From: Dokdonella_A soli
GTDB lineage: Bacteria; Pseudomonadota; Gammaproteobacteria; Xanthomonadales; Rhodanobacteraceae
DNA length: 64,000 nucleotides
Assembly: GCF_039523175.1 (NCBI RefSeq)
Contig: NZ_BAAAEU010000002.1
Location: 1-64,000, forward strand
Direction: 5' to 3'
Part shown: positions 1 through 7,042 of the stretch, piece by piece
How positions within the stretch are numbered: position 1 is the first letter of the stretch
Layout: each line of letters opens with the position of its first letter
The notes under the pieces: model-generated
Databases searched by the model: none
Told to the model about the DNA's origin: nothing
Seen by the model: only the letters and a program-made list of their open reading frames with translations
Made by a program: the position numbers and the translations under genes

Positions 1-338
1 GCCTCTTCGTCGCGGAGCGGGAATCTTGTGACCGGTTGACGAGGGCGGCGAAATGGTGACCCGCGTTTCTTCTGCCAAATCCATGCAAGACATGCTACGC
101 GGATATCCGCCAACGCGGCATGTGCTGGACGGCTTACTGATCGAATACGACCCGGCTCTCGTTCTGCGATGTGGAATGGCTCCGTGCTTTCGCGTGCAAC
201 TGGCCGTTGTCGCGGCGTTGGCGCTGCGCGACGGTATGCATCGTTTTTCCTGTGACTTGCTGCGCCCCGTTGCCGGGGCGAGCGTCGGCACACGGCGCGA
301 GTCGCGAAACCCCCTGCGGTACACAGAAGGAACTTGGC
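1..338. other. left-edge region without a supported gene
   Basis: I see no convincing gene on either strand. Short open frames exist but have no ribosome site, signal peptide or recognisable motif. The only clear signal is the purine-rich ribosome site (AGAAGGAA) just before the ATG at 339. Confidence 0.5.
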
Positions 339-878
339 ATGAAGAGATTGGCATTCGCTACCTGTGCCGCGCTGGCAGTCGGATTCGTCGCGTGTGATCC
401 ATCGTCGCCGGCTATCGCCGCGTCCGGCAGTACGGCGCCGCACTGTCGTGCGCCCGAGTACCGCCAGTTCGATTTCTGGCTGGGCGACTGGGACACCTAC
501 CGGGTGAACAAGCCAGGCCAGCCGTCAGTGGCGCGAAACCGCGTCACCTCGATCCTCGGTGGCTGCGTGCTGTTCGAGGTCTATGAACGCAACGACGGCT
601 ATACCGGCGAGAGCTTCACCACCTACGATGCCACTCGCAAACTGTGGCACCAGAGCTGGGTCACCAACGAAGGCGAACTGCTGGTCGCCGAAGGCACGCA
701 GCAGGGCAAGCGCATCGTGTTGACCGGCGCGAGCCGCGACGCCAAGGGCGAATCGCTGCTGAAGGTGAGCTGGGAACCGCAGGCAGACGGCGTGCGCGAA
801 ATCGCCGAGGAATCGCGCGATGGCGGCAAGACCTGGACGCCCTCGTTCGACATCCTGTTCCGGCCGCACTCGGGGTAG
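339..878 (+). CDS. exported DUF1579-like protein
   Basis: A 179-residue exported protein. The N-terminus is a hydrophobic signal ending near VGFVAC, so a lipoprotein is possible though the lipobox is not canonical. The mature part has the landmarks of small DUF1579-like proteins: QFDFWLGDWDTY near residue 45, the central YERNDGYTGESF segment and SRDGGKTW near the C-terminus. These domains form lipocalin-like beta-barrels of unknown function. The start at 339 is chosen over an in-frame upstream start at 171 because AGAAGGA precedes it and the signal peptide follows directly. Two more distant relatives lie at 15099-15707 and 25199-25786. The function is unknown. Confidence 0.7.
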   Translation: MKRLAFATCAALAVGFVACDPSSPAIAASGSTAPHCRAPEYRQFDFWLGDWDTYRVNKPGQPSVARNRVTSILGGCVLFEVYERNDGYTGESFTTYDATRKLWHQSWVTNEGELLVAEGTQQGKRIVLTGASRDAKGESLLKVSWEPQADGVREIAEESRDGGKTWTPSFDILFRPHSG

Positions 879-987
879 TGCGGAAACCAGCACAGCTGGG
901 GTCAGAGTGCACTTTCTTCGAACGCCAGGCTCTGGAACGTCGACTGTCCCCTGTTTGGACCCGTTGAATCCGCGACCCGGACCTTTG

Positions 988-1641
988 TCAGCCGATCGGC
1001 GGCTTGCCAGTGAACACCGCCCATTGAGCGGCGAAAGCGCGTTTGAAGGCCGGCCGCGCTTCGCCGCGGGCGACATAGGCGGCGAGGTTCGGATACTCGT
1101 CCAGCAGGCCCGATGCTTTCAGCCGGAGCAGCACGCCGACCATCATCAGGTCGCCCGCGCTGAACGTACCATCGAGCCAGTCGGCGTCACCAAGGCGCGC
1201 GGAAAGTTGCTTCAACCGGTCGCGGACGCGATCCTTGACCAGAGGCAGGCGCTCCTTGCTCCAGGGCTTGTCGCCCTCCAGAAGCCGGGCGGTTGCGAGT
1301 TCAAGGATCGGCGGCTCCACCGTGTTGAGCGCGGCAAACATCCATGCGATCGCGCGCGCCCGGGCATTCGCATCGTCCGGCAGCAGGCCCGCATGGCGCT
1401 CCGCAATATGCAACACGATGGCCCCCGACTCGAACAGGGCGAGGTCGCCTTCTTCATAGGTTGGAATTTGCCCGAACGGATGAAGCGCTCGATGCGCGGG
1501 TTCCTTCATCGCACTGAACGAAACAAGACGAACCTCGTAAGGTTGGCCCACTTCTTCCAGCGCCCAGCGAACGCGCATGTCGCGCGCGAGTCCTCTGCCG
1601 CGATCGGGCGAACTTTCAAAGGCAGTGATGGTGGGGGGCAT
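988..1641 (-). CDS. glutathione S-transferase family protein
   Basis: A 217-residue cytosolic protein with the two-domain glutathione S-transferase layout. The thioredoxin-like half has the cis-proline segment GQIPTYEEG followed by LFESGAI, which binds glutathione in this family. The helical half has the FSAGDLMMVGVLLRL hydrophobic core motif. It probably conjugates or reduces small electrophiles with glutathione; the substrate cannot be read from sequence. The start at 1641 gives the usual N-terminal beta strand. An alternative ATG at 1686 has a GGAGAGGGG site, but that site is part of the adjacent palindromic repeat. It is transcribed in the same direction as the VOC gene upstream. Confidence 0.85.
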   Translation of the reverse strand: MPPTITAFESSPDRGRGLARDMRVRWALEEVGQPYEVRLVSFSAMKEPAHRALHPFGQIPTYEEGDLALFESGAIVLHIAERHAGLLPDDANARARAIAWMFAALNTVEPPILELATARLLEGDKPWSKERLPLVKDRVRDRLKQLSARLGDADWLDGTFSAGDLMMVGVLLRLKASGLLDEYPNLAAYVARGEARPAFKRAFAAQWAVFTGKPPIG

Positions 1642-1690
1642 GGGAAGTTTCTTGAAGACTTGGTTAGTGACGATGCTCAACTGCATAAAG

Positions 1691-1820
1691 CCCCTCTCCC
1701 GCCGGGAGAGGGGTGAGGGTTCGGGTGCGCGCGACGTGCAGGATTCGATATGCCTGTGATGCCTTGCTTCTCCCGAACCCTCATCCGCCCTTCGGGCCAC
1801 CTTCTCCCGAGGGGAGAAAG
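1691..1820. repeat. BIME/REP-like palindromic cluster
   Basis: Three palindromes sit back to back in the gap between the VOC and GST genes. A perfect 10-bp hairpin (CCCCTCTCCC, loop GCC) is at 1691-1713. TGAGGGTTCGGG at 1714-1725 pairs with its complement at 1772-1783. A TTCTCCC/GGGAGAA hairpin is at 1802-1818. This is the architecture of bacterial interspersed mosaic elements. It may attenuate or protect the VOC-GST transcript. I see no transposase. Confidence 0.65.
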
Positions 1821-1828
1821 TAAGCGAG

Positions 1829-2308
1829 CTAGCTGCGCCGGGCGGCCTCGATCGCGGCGATGTCGATCTTCGTCATCGTCATCATCGCGTCGAACGCGCG
1901 CTTGGCGACGGCAGGATCAGGGTCGGTGATCGCGTCCATCAGGACGCGCGGGGTGATCTGCCAGGACAGACCCCACCGATCCTTGCACCAGCCGCAAGCG
2001 CTGGCCTGGCCGCCGTTGCCGATGATCGCGTTCCACAGGCGGTCGGTTTCGGCCTGGTTGTCGGTTGCCACCTGGAACGAGAACGCATCGGTGTGCGGAA
2101 CCCCGGGACCACCGTTCAAGCCCAGGCACGGGGTGCCCATGACCGTGAACTCGACCGTCAGCACATCACCCTGCTTGCCGGCGGGATAGTCACCCGGCGC
2201 ACGATGGACCGCGCCCACGGCGCTATCCGGAAACGTCTTGGCGTAGAACGTCGCGGCATCCAGGGCGGTGCCGTCATACCAAAGGCAAATCGTGTTCTTG
2301 CTGACCAT
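1829..2308 (-). CDS. VOC family protein (PhnB-like)
   Basis: A 159-residue VOC-fold protein of the PhnB / '3-demethylubiquinone methyltransferase-like' type. It opens with NTICLWYDGTALDAATFY and ends its fold with CGWCKDRWGLSWQI, both typical of this subfamily. The annotation as a ubiquinone methyltransferase in databases is historical; members are dimeric glyoxalase-fold proteins of mostly unknown role. An AGGAGG ribosome site precedes the ATG. It lies just upstream of the GST gene on the same strand, separated by the palindromic cluster, which fits a small detoxification unit. Confidence 0.85.
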   Translation of the reverse strand: MVSKNTICLWYDGTALDAATFYAKTFPDSAVGAVHRAPGDYPAGKQGDVLTVEFTVMGTPCLGLNGGPGVPHTDAFSFQVATDNQAETDRLWNAIIGNGGQASACGWCKDRWGLSWQITPRVLMDAITDPDPAVAKRAFDAMMTMTKIDIAAIEAARRS

Positions 2309-2466
2309 GTGGGTCCTCCTGGTTCAGGGCGGCGAGGGCGCCCTTCATTCTCTTCGACGAACGACGGGCGCGCAGATCGACACGCGTAAAAGGGGGCAGA
2401 GTGCGTACGAAGGCAAGTGACTTCGCGAGAGGAGACCACGGCACGCAGCGTCCGTGCTGCTGGATC

Positions 2467-2492
2467 AAAACGGGACGGAGTGAACCGTCCCG
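2467..2492 (-). terminator. Rho-independent terminator of the DUF1428 gene
   Basis: A perfect 8-bp stem (CGGGACGG / CCGTCCCG, 6-nt loop) lies just beyond the stop codon at 2499. On the minus strand it is followed by TTTT, the layout of an intrinsic terminator. Confidence 0.65.
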
Positions 2493-2498
2493 CTTCGG

Positions 2499-2855
2499 CT
2501 AGCTTGACAGGCTCACCACCGGCACGAAACCGCCGAAGATCATGCGCTTGCCGTCGAAGGGGCAGTCGCTGGCTGCCGCCATGCGCGGATCTTTCATGAA
2601 TTTCTCCATGCCGGCATCGCGGGTGGCTTTGTCGGGCCATTCCACCCAGGAGAACACCACGGATTCGTCTTTCTCTGCCTGCACGGCGCGACGGAAATCA
2701 GTGAGCTTGCCTTCGGGCACGTTGTCACCCCAGCACTCCATCACCCGTGTGGCGCCGAACTCCAGAAAAATGGCGTCAAAAGTTTTGGCGTGCTCAATGA
2801 ACCGCTCGCGGTTGGCGTTAGGTACGGCGATCACGAAACCATCGATGTAGGACAT
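2499..2855 (-). CDS. DUF1428 domain-containing protein
   Basis: A 118-residue protein that matches the DUF1428 family over its whole length: MSYIDGFVIAVP at the start, ECWGDNVPEGK in the middle, VVFSWVEWPDKATRD, and PFDGKRMIFGGF near the end. The fold is a dimeric alpha/beta barrel; the biochemical role is unknown. The start at 2855 follows AAGGAAAC and matches the usual family N-terminus, whereas an upstream in-frame ATG at 2888 would add an atypical leader. A second DUF1428 gene lies at 38762-39121. Confidence 0.85.
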   Translation of the reverse strand: MSYIDGFVIAVPNANRERFIEHAKTFDAIFLEFGATRVMECWGDNVPEGKLTDFRRAVQAEKDESVVFSWVEWPDKATRDAGMEKFMKDPRMAAASDCPFDGKRMIFGGFVPVVSLSS

Positions 2856-2893
2856 GGCTGTTTCCTTGGCAGCGGCCGGGATGGCCACCTTCG

Positions 2894-2979
2894 TTCTAGG
2901 GAACCTCGAAAAACCTGCTTCTGATCGTCATTCCCGCGAAGGCGGGGATGACGACAGATTTTTCGAGATGCTCTCTAGC
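2894..2979. repeat. MITE-like palindromic element, short copy
   Basis: An imperfect inverted repeat. TTCTAGGGAA..CTCGAAAAA on the left pairs with TTTTTCGAG..CTCTCTAG on the right around a GTCATTCCCGCGAAGGCGGGGATGAC-type core hairpin (core spans 2927-2953). It shares its left end and core with the longer element at 31489-31620. It sits just upstream of the DUF1428 gene. Confidence 0.6.
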
Positions 2980-3166
2980 GACGAACGAAGGCGCGCAGGA
3001 TCGACATGGGCCTGAAATGGGTTCGATCGAAGTCACCCACGATTGCCTCAACACCGGGGGCCGAGTCGAGTCGACTTTTGGCTGAAAATTTCCTACCGCC
3101 CGACGGACTCTCGCTTGTGCGGGAGCGACGGCACGCGGACTGCGGTTGCGCGTAGGCGCGAGGCGC

Positions 3167-5245
3167 CTACTTGTTCGCCCCTTTATCGCGATACCGCTCG
3201 AACCACGCCAGAATCGCCGACGCCTTCGCCGCCGACTGTGACGGCCGGTCGGCGAGGCCGCCATGATTCGCACCCGGCACCTTGACCAGCGCGGTCGGGA
3301 TGCTGCGCAGTTGCAGCGCTTCGTAGTACTGCTCGGCTTCGCTGTCCGGCGTGCGGTAGTCGTCGCTGCCGACCACGACCAGCGTCGGCGTCTTCACGTT
3401 GCCGACCAGCGACAGCGGCGAGTGCGCCCAGTACGTCGGCATGTCTTCCCACGGGTACTTGCCGAACCAGTAGCGCGAGAAGTACGGCGTCATGTCCGAG
3501 GTCAGCACGAAGCTGGACCAGTTGATGACCGGTTTCTGCGACGCGGCCGCGCGGAAGCGGTCGGTCTTGCCGACGATCCATGCGGTCAGCACGCCGCCGC
3601 CGGAGCCGCCGGTGACGAACACGTTGTCCTTGTCGATGAAACCCTTGGCGATCGCGGCATCGACCGCGCTCATCAGGTCGTCGTAGTCGTGGCTCGGGTA
3701 GTTCTTGTCGATCTTGTTCGCGAACGCTGCGCCGTAACTGGTCGAGCCGCGCGGATTGGCGTAGACGACGGCGTAGCCGGCCGCGGCGTAAAGCTGGTCG
3801 TCGGTCGAGAACGAAGGACCGTACGAGGCGAACGGGCCGCCGTGGATTTCGAGGATCAGCGGATATTTCTTCGCGGGGTCGGGGTTTGCCGGATCAAAGC
3901 CGGGTGGCGTGACCAGCCACGCGTCGATCGGCAGGCCGTCGAACGCGGTGACAGGCAGCTTCTCGACGTTGCCGAGCTTCTTCGACGCGAACAGCGATTC
4001 GTTGAGCCGGGTCAGCTGACGCGCCTTGCCGTCGCGCGCGATCCAGACGTCCGGCGGTCGCTGCGTCGAGCCGCCGGTGTAGGCGACCGTACCGTTGCGC
4101 GCGACGCTGAACTGGCCGCCGCTGTACGGACGATCCAGTTCGCCGGCGCCGGTCAGGCCTTCAGCGACAGTGCGGACCGAACCGTCGAGGCCGACGCGCG
4201 CAACGCGCACGCTGCCGTGCTCGTCGTAGCCGACGTAGATCGCGCGGCCGTCCTCGGCCCAAGTCGGCGCGTCAACGCTGCGGTCGAGGTTCGCGGTCAG
4301 CACGCGCGGCCCGCTGCCGTCGCGCTTCATCACCGACAACTGCTGGTTCTGGTAGCCGAGGTACTTGTCGTCGAAGCCGACATAGGCGATCGACTGGCCA
4401 TCCGGCGAGACGGCTGGCGCGTTGTCGGGGCCGTTGCGATGCGTGAGCGTGTGCACGTCGAACGTGTCGATCGCGACTTCGTGCACGTCGCTGTTGACGA
4501 GGTCGCGCTGCCAGTCCGGCGAGAGGTTCGCGCTGAAGATCACCGAGCGTCCGTCGCGGGACCACGACAGTCGTCCGCCGGCGTTGCGCGCGCCGAACGT
4601 GAGCTGCGTCGGTGCGCCGCCGTCGGCGGGTACCCAGAAAATCTGCTCGTAGCCGGGTTTCTCGTAGCCGCCTTCGTCGGTGCGATAGACGACCTTGTCG
4701 ATCACCTGCAAGGGTTCGGCCCATTTCGCGCCTTCGGGTTTTTCCGGCGCCTTGCCGAGCTTGGCGCCTTCGTCGGGCACGAACATCGCGTAGGCGATGC
4801 GCGAGCCGTCCGGCGACCAGGTGATGCCATGCGGCGTGGCGGGCAGGGCGGTGATGCGCGCGGTCGCGCCGGTCTTCATCCAGCGCACATGGAGCTGCGC
4901 GCCGGCCTTCTCGTCGGCGCTGGAGATGTAGGCGAGCTTGCTGCCGTCGGGAGACCAGCGCGCCTGTCCATGCGAGCCGGGGCCGGTCACCAGCGGCGTC
5001 TGCGCGCCGGTCGCGACGTCGATGATCCAGATCGACGAGCGCGTGCGGTCGGTCATGATGTCGTTCGTGCGACGCGCATAGACGACCGTCCTGCCGTCCG
5101 GTGAAATCTGTGGATCGCTCGCGGCTTCGATGTTGAACAGGTCGGCGCCGGTGAGCACGCGTGAAGGGCCGTTCGCCGGCGTCGCGAATGCTGGTGCCGC
5201 GAAGGTCACGGCCAGCAGCAGGACGGTGAACGGGCGGATCTGCAT
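3167..5245 (-). CDS. S9 family prolyl oligopeptidase-type peptidase, secreted
   Basis: A 692-residue exported serine peptidase of family S9 (acylaminoacyl-peptidase/DPP type). A Sec signal peptide ends near PAFA. The N-terminal half is a beta-propeller with repeated SPDG motifs (ISPDGRT, WSPDGSK, WSPDGSR, VSPDGQS). The C-terminal alpha/beta hydrolase has the nucleophile in GGSGGG (about Ser548), acid GSDD (about 628-629) and His in GANHGG (about 661), so the triad is intact. It should cleave short peptides in the periplasm. The ATG at 5245 follows GGAGATCG and starts the signal peptide; longer in-frame starts read into an intergenic repeat. It stands alone. Confidence 0.92.
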   Translation of the reverse strand: MQIRPFTVLLLAVTFAAPAFATPANGPSRVLTGADLFNIEAASDPQISPDGRTVVYARRTNDIMTDRTRSSIWIIDVATGAQTPLVTGPGSHGQARWSPDGSKLAYISSADEKAGAQLHVRWMKTGATARITALPATPHGITWSPDGSRIAYAMFVPDEGAKLGKAPEKPEGAKWAEPLQVIDKVVYRTDEGGYEKPGYEQIFWVPADGGAPTQLTFGARNAGGRLSWSRDGRSVIFSANLSPDWQRDLVNSDVHEVAIDTFDVHTLTHRNGPDNAPAVSPDGQSIAYVGFDDKYLGYQNQQLSVMKRDGSGPRVLTANLDRSVDAPTWAEDGRAIYVGYDEHGSVRVARVGLDGSVRTVAEGLTGAGELDRPYSGGQFSVARNGTVAYTGGSTQRPPDVWIARDGKARQLTRLNESLFASKKLGNVEKLPVTAFDGLPIDAWLVTPPGFDPANPDPAKKYPLILEIHGGPFASYGPSFSTDDQLYAAAGYAVVYANPRGSTSYGAAFANKIDKNYPSHDYDDLMSAVDAAIAKGFIDKDNVFVTGGSGGGVLTAWIVGKTDRFRAAASQKPVINWSSFVLTSDMTPYFSRYWFGKYPWEDMPTYWAHSPLSLVGNVKTPTLVVVGSDDYRTPDSEAEQYYEALQLRSIPTALVKVPGANHGGLADRPSQSAAKASAILAWFERYRDKGANK

Positions 5246-5351
5246 GTTCGATCTCCTCGGAAAAATCGGGCGCCACCGGCTGCGGCGGCATCGCGCAAAG
5301 GTGGCAGAGGCGGCATTGCGCAACCCGTGTCGGAAGTCACTGCGCGAAAGC

Positions 5352-5450
5352 AAGTATCCCTGGCTGAGGCGGGGCCTTCGTAGCGGGAACCGCTCAAAGC
5401 GGCCGAGAAGAGCAACAGCTTGACGGTCCGAAGCGGCTCGCAAGGTCGCC
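5352..5450 (+). repeat. intergenic repeat family A, copy 1
   Basis: About 100 bp beginning AAGTATCCC and running through GCGGCCGAGAAGAGCAACAG to CTCGCAAGG. The same string recurs with few changes at 11690 and 26696 in the same orientation. It lies upstream of the S9 peptidase. The antisense reading gives a spurious open frame containing LLFSAALSGS in all copies. Confidence 0.7.
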
Positions 5451-5468
5451 CCTCACGTGGGTGCGCGT

Positions 5469-5972
5469 TCACGCTGCCGTCCGCCTTCTCGTCGACGCCG
5501 CCATCTCATGCAGATAGGTCGTGAAACCATCCTTCGCTGGCGCAACGGAATTGAGCAGCATGACGGCGCTGACCTGTCCGCGGTGACCTATCCCGTGGGT
5601 GATCACATGCATGAGCATCTCCTCGCGGGACATGCGACCCGGGGCGCCGTCAGTGAACACGAAGTCGATTGACTCCGCCAATTGGTCGCGATCGAGCGCC
5701 GACACGCAATCGATGTACTCCCGATCGCTTTCTCTGATGCCCATGGACAGATCTTCCAGCGTCGGCATCTCGCTCAGGTTGGCCGACGTGTACGGGTGGG
5801 CTTTTCGTCGCAGGTGCGCGGCGAAGATCCGATCGACGACATAGCTGTGGCTCAAGGCCTTGATAGCCAAACCGGTGATGGGGGATTCGCCGCCAAGCCT
5901 GGCCAACGCTGTCAGCAGTTCGTCGTTCGCCCAGGCTTTGTATCGAAACAGATGCTGCAATGTGTCGTGCAT
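5469..5972 (-). CDS. DinB family protein
   Basis: A 167-residue DinB-superfamily four-helix protein. The opening MHDTLQHLFRYKAWAN is typical. The likely metal-binding histidines are in ALSHSYVVDRIF near residue 45 and in the HVITHGIGHRGQ segment. Members bind a divalent metal and several are thiol-dependent transferases, but no specific reaction can be assigned here. The start at 5972 matches the family; longer in-frame starts overlap the TetR gene. It is divergently placed from that TetR gene, which may control it. Confidence 0.85.
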   Translation of the reverse strand: MHDTLQHLFRYKAWANDELLTALARLGGESPITGLAIKALSHSYVVDRIFAAHLRRKAHPYTSANLSEMPTLEDLSMGIRESDREYIDCVSALDRDQLAESIDFVFTDGAPGRMSREEMLMHVITHGIGHRGQVSAVMLLNSVAPAKDGFTTYLHEMAASTRRRTAA

Positions 5973-6010
5973 GTTGTGGCCTTCCGTAGGACTTGCGCGC
6001 TGCGCAGGGT

Positions 6011-6030
6011 CGTGGCGTGTCATCGCCACG
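6011..6030. promoter_or_regulatory. candidate operator between dinB-like and tetR genes
   Basis: A perfect inverted repeat, CGTGGCG then a 6-nt spacer then CGCCACG, lies in the 115-bp divergent gap. Its length fits a TetR-type operator. A weaker repeat, AGCGA-TCAT-TCGCT, follows at 6045-6058. Binding is inferred from position only. Confidence 0.45.
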
Positions 6031-6087
6031 ACTGGCAGAATATGAGCGATCATTCGCTTTTGATACTCGCATAGGCGGGATCGAAAA

Positions 6088-6762
6088 ATGGCGCGCAAGC
6101 CGCTCACAAAGCCCAGGAAAGTCGCCTCCCAGGAGCGATCGCGTTCGACGGTCGACGCGCTGGTCGAGGCGACCGCTCGCATTCTCGTCAAGGACGGCTT
6201 CGACAGGGCCAGCACCAACCGCATCGCGGAAGTGGCGGGGGTGAGCGTCGGCTCGCTCTACCAGTATTTCCCTGGCAAGGAGGCGCTCGTTGTCGCCGTC
6301 ATCGAGCGCCACCAGCAGGAGATCATGCAGACGGTCCGCTGCGAGTTGGCGGAGGTTTTGGCCCAGCCGGTGGAGAAGGCGGTGCGCAAGCTCGTCGCCG
6401 TCGCGGTCAAAGCGCATCGTGTCGATCCAAAGCTGCACCGTGTGCTCGCGGAGCAGATTCCCCGCGTGGGCAAGCTCGAAAAGGTGGAAAGCTTCAACCG
6501 CGAGAACTACACCCTGTTCAGGACGTATCTCCAGAGCCACCAGGACGAACTGCGCGTCAATGACCTGGAGCTCGCATCATTCATTTGCGTGACCTCGATC
6601 GAGGCGCTGACGCACAACGCGATGCTGCACAATCCGAAGATGCTCTCGGATGATTCGATGGAGACGCTCGTCGAGGAGGTCGCGTGCCTCGTGACCGGAT
6701 ATCTGAAGGGCGAACAAAACGGGGTCCAAAGTGCAGGTAGCCGTCGTCACCGGCCGGACTGA
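6088..6762 (+). CDS. TetR/AcrR family transcriptional regulator
   Basis: A 224-residue regulator. Residues about 17-63 form the TetR helix-turn-helix (TNRIAEVAGVSVGSLYQYF is the recognition region). The rest is an all-helical ligand-binding domain of the type found beside C-terminal TetR domains that sense hydrophobic compounds. It is divergent from the DinB-like gene, and the 20-bp palindrome between them suggests auto-repression and control of the neighbour. The inducer is unknown. Confidence 0.9.
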   Translation: MARKPLTKPRKVASQERSRSTVDALVEATARILVKDGFDRASTNRIAEVAGVSVGSLYQYFPGKEALVVAVIERHQQEIMQTVRCELAEVLAQPVEKAVRKLVAVAVKAHRVDPKLHRVLAEQIPRVGKLEKVESFNRENYTLFRTYLQSHQDELRVNDLELASFICVTSIEALTHNAMLHNPKMLSDDSMETLVEEVACLVTGYLKGEQNGVQSAGSRRHRPD

Positions 6763-7042
6763 CCAGGCGCACCTGACGCGCGCTTTCGCACGCCGTTGCG
6801 GCGTCGCATCGGCGCGCTATCAGCGGCAAGTGCGCACCTGAGTCGACGCACGGCGGCAGTGCAATCGCGATTGCACGCAGGGCAGATCTCGCGTTGCGTG
6901 CGCAAACGACATACAGCACGCTGCGACGTCCGGTAAGATCGTCGAGGCCGATCAAGAACAAACCGTTCAGGGGGAAATCCAGATGCGTCCAGGCGCCCAT
7001 GGTGCGTCTTGCGTAGCCGTGTGCACGCAAGCGAGGTGGAAG
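6763..7042. other. intergenic region without a supported gene
   Basis: This 280-bp gap between the tetR gene and the glycine-rich protein gene shows no convincing coding frame and no strong hairpin. It should hold the promoter of the downstream gene, but I cannot place it with confidence. Confidence 0.4.

Noticed and set aside
3263..5104. 613-residue plus-strand open frame opposite the S9 peptidase
   Set aside because: Arg/Ala/Val-rich shadow frame with no motif; the peptidase strand has signal peptide and catalytic triad.
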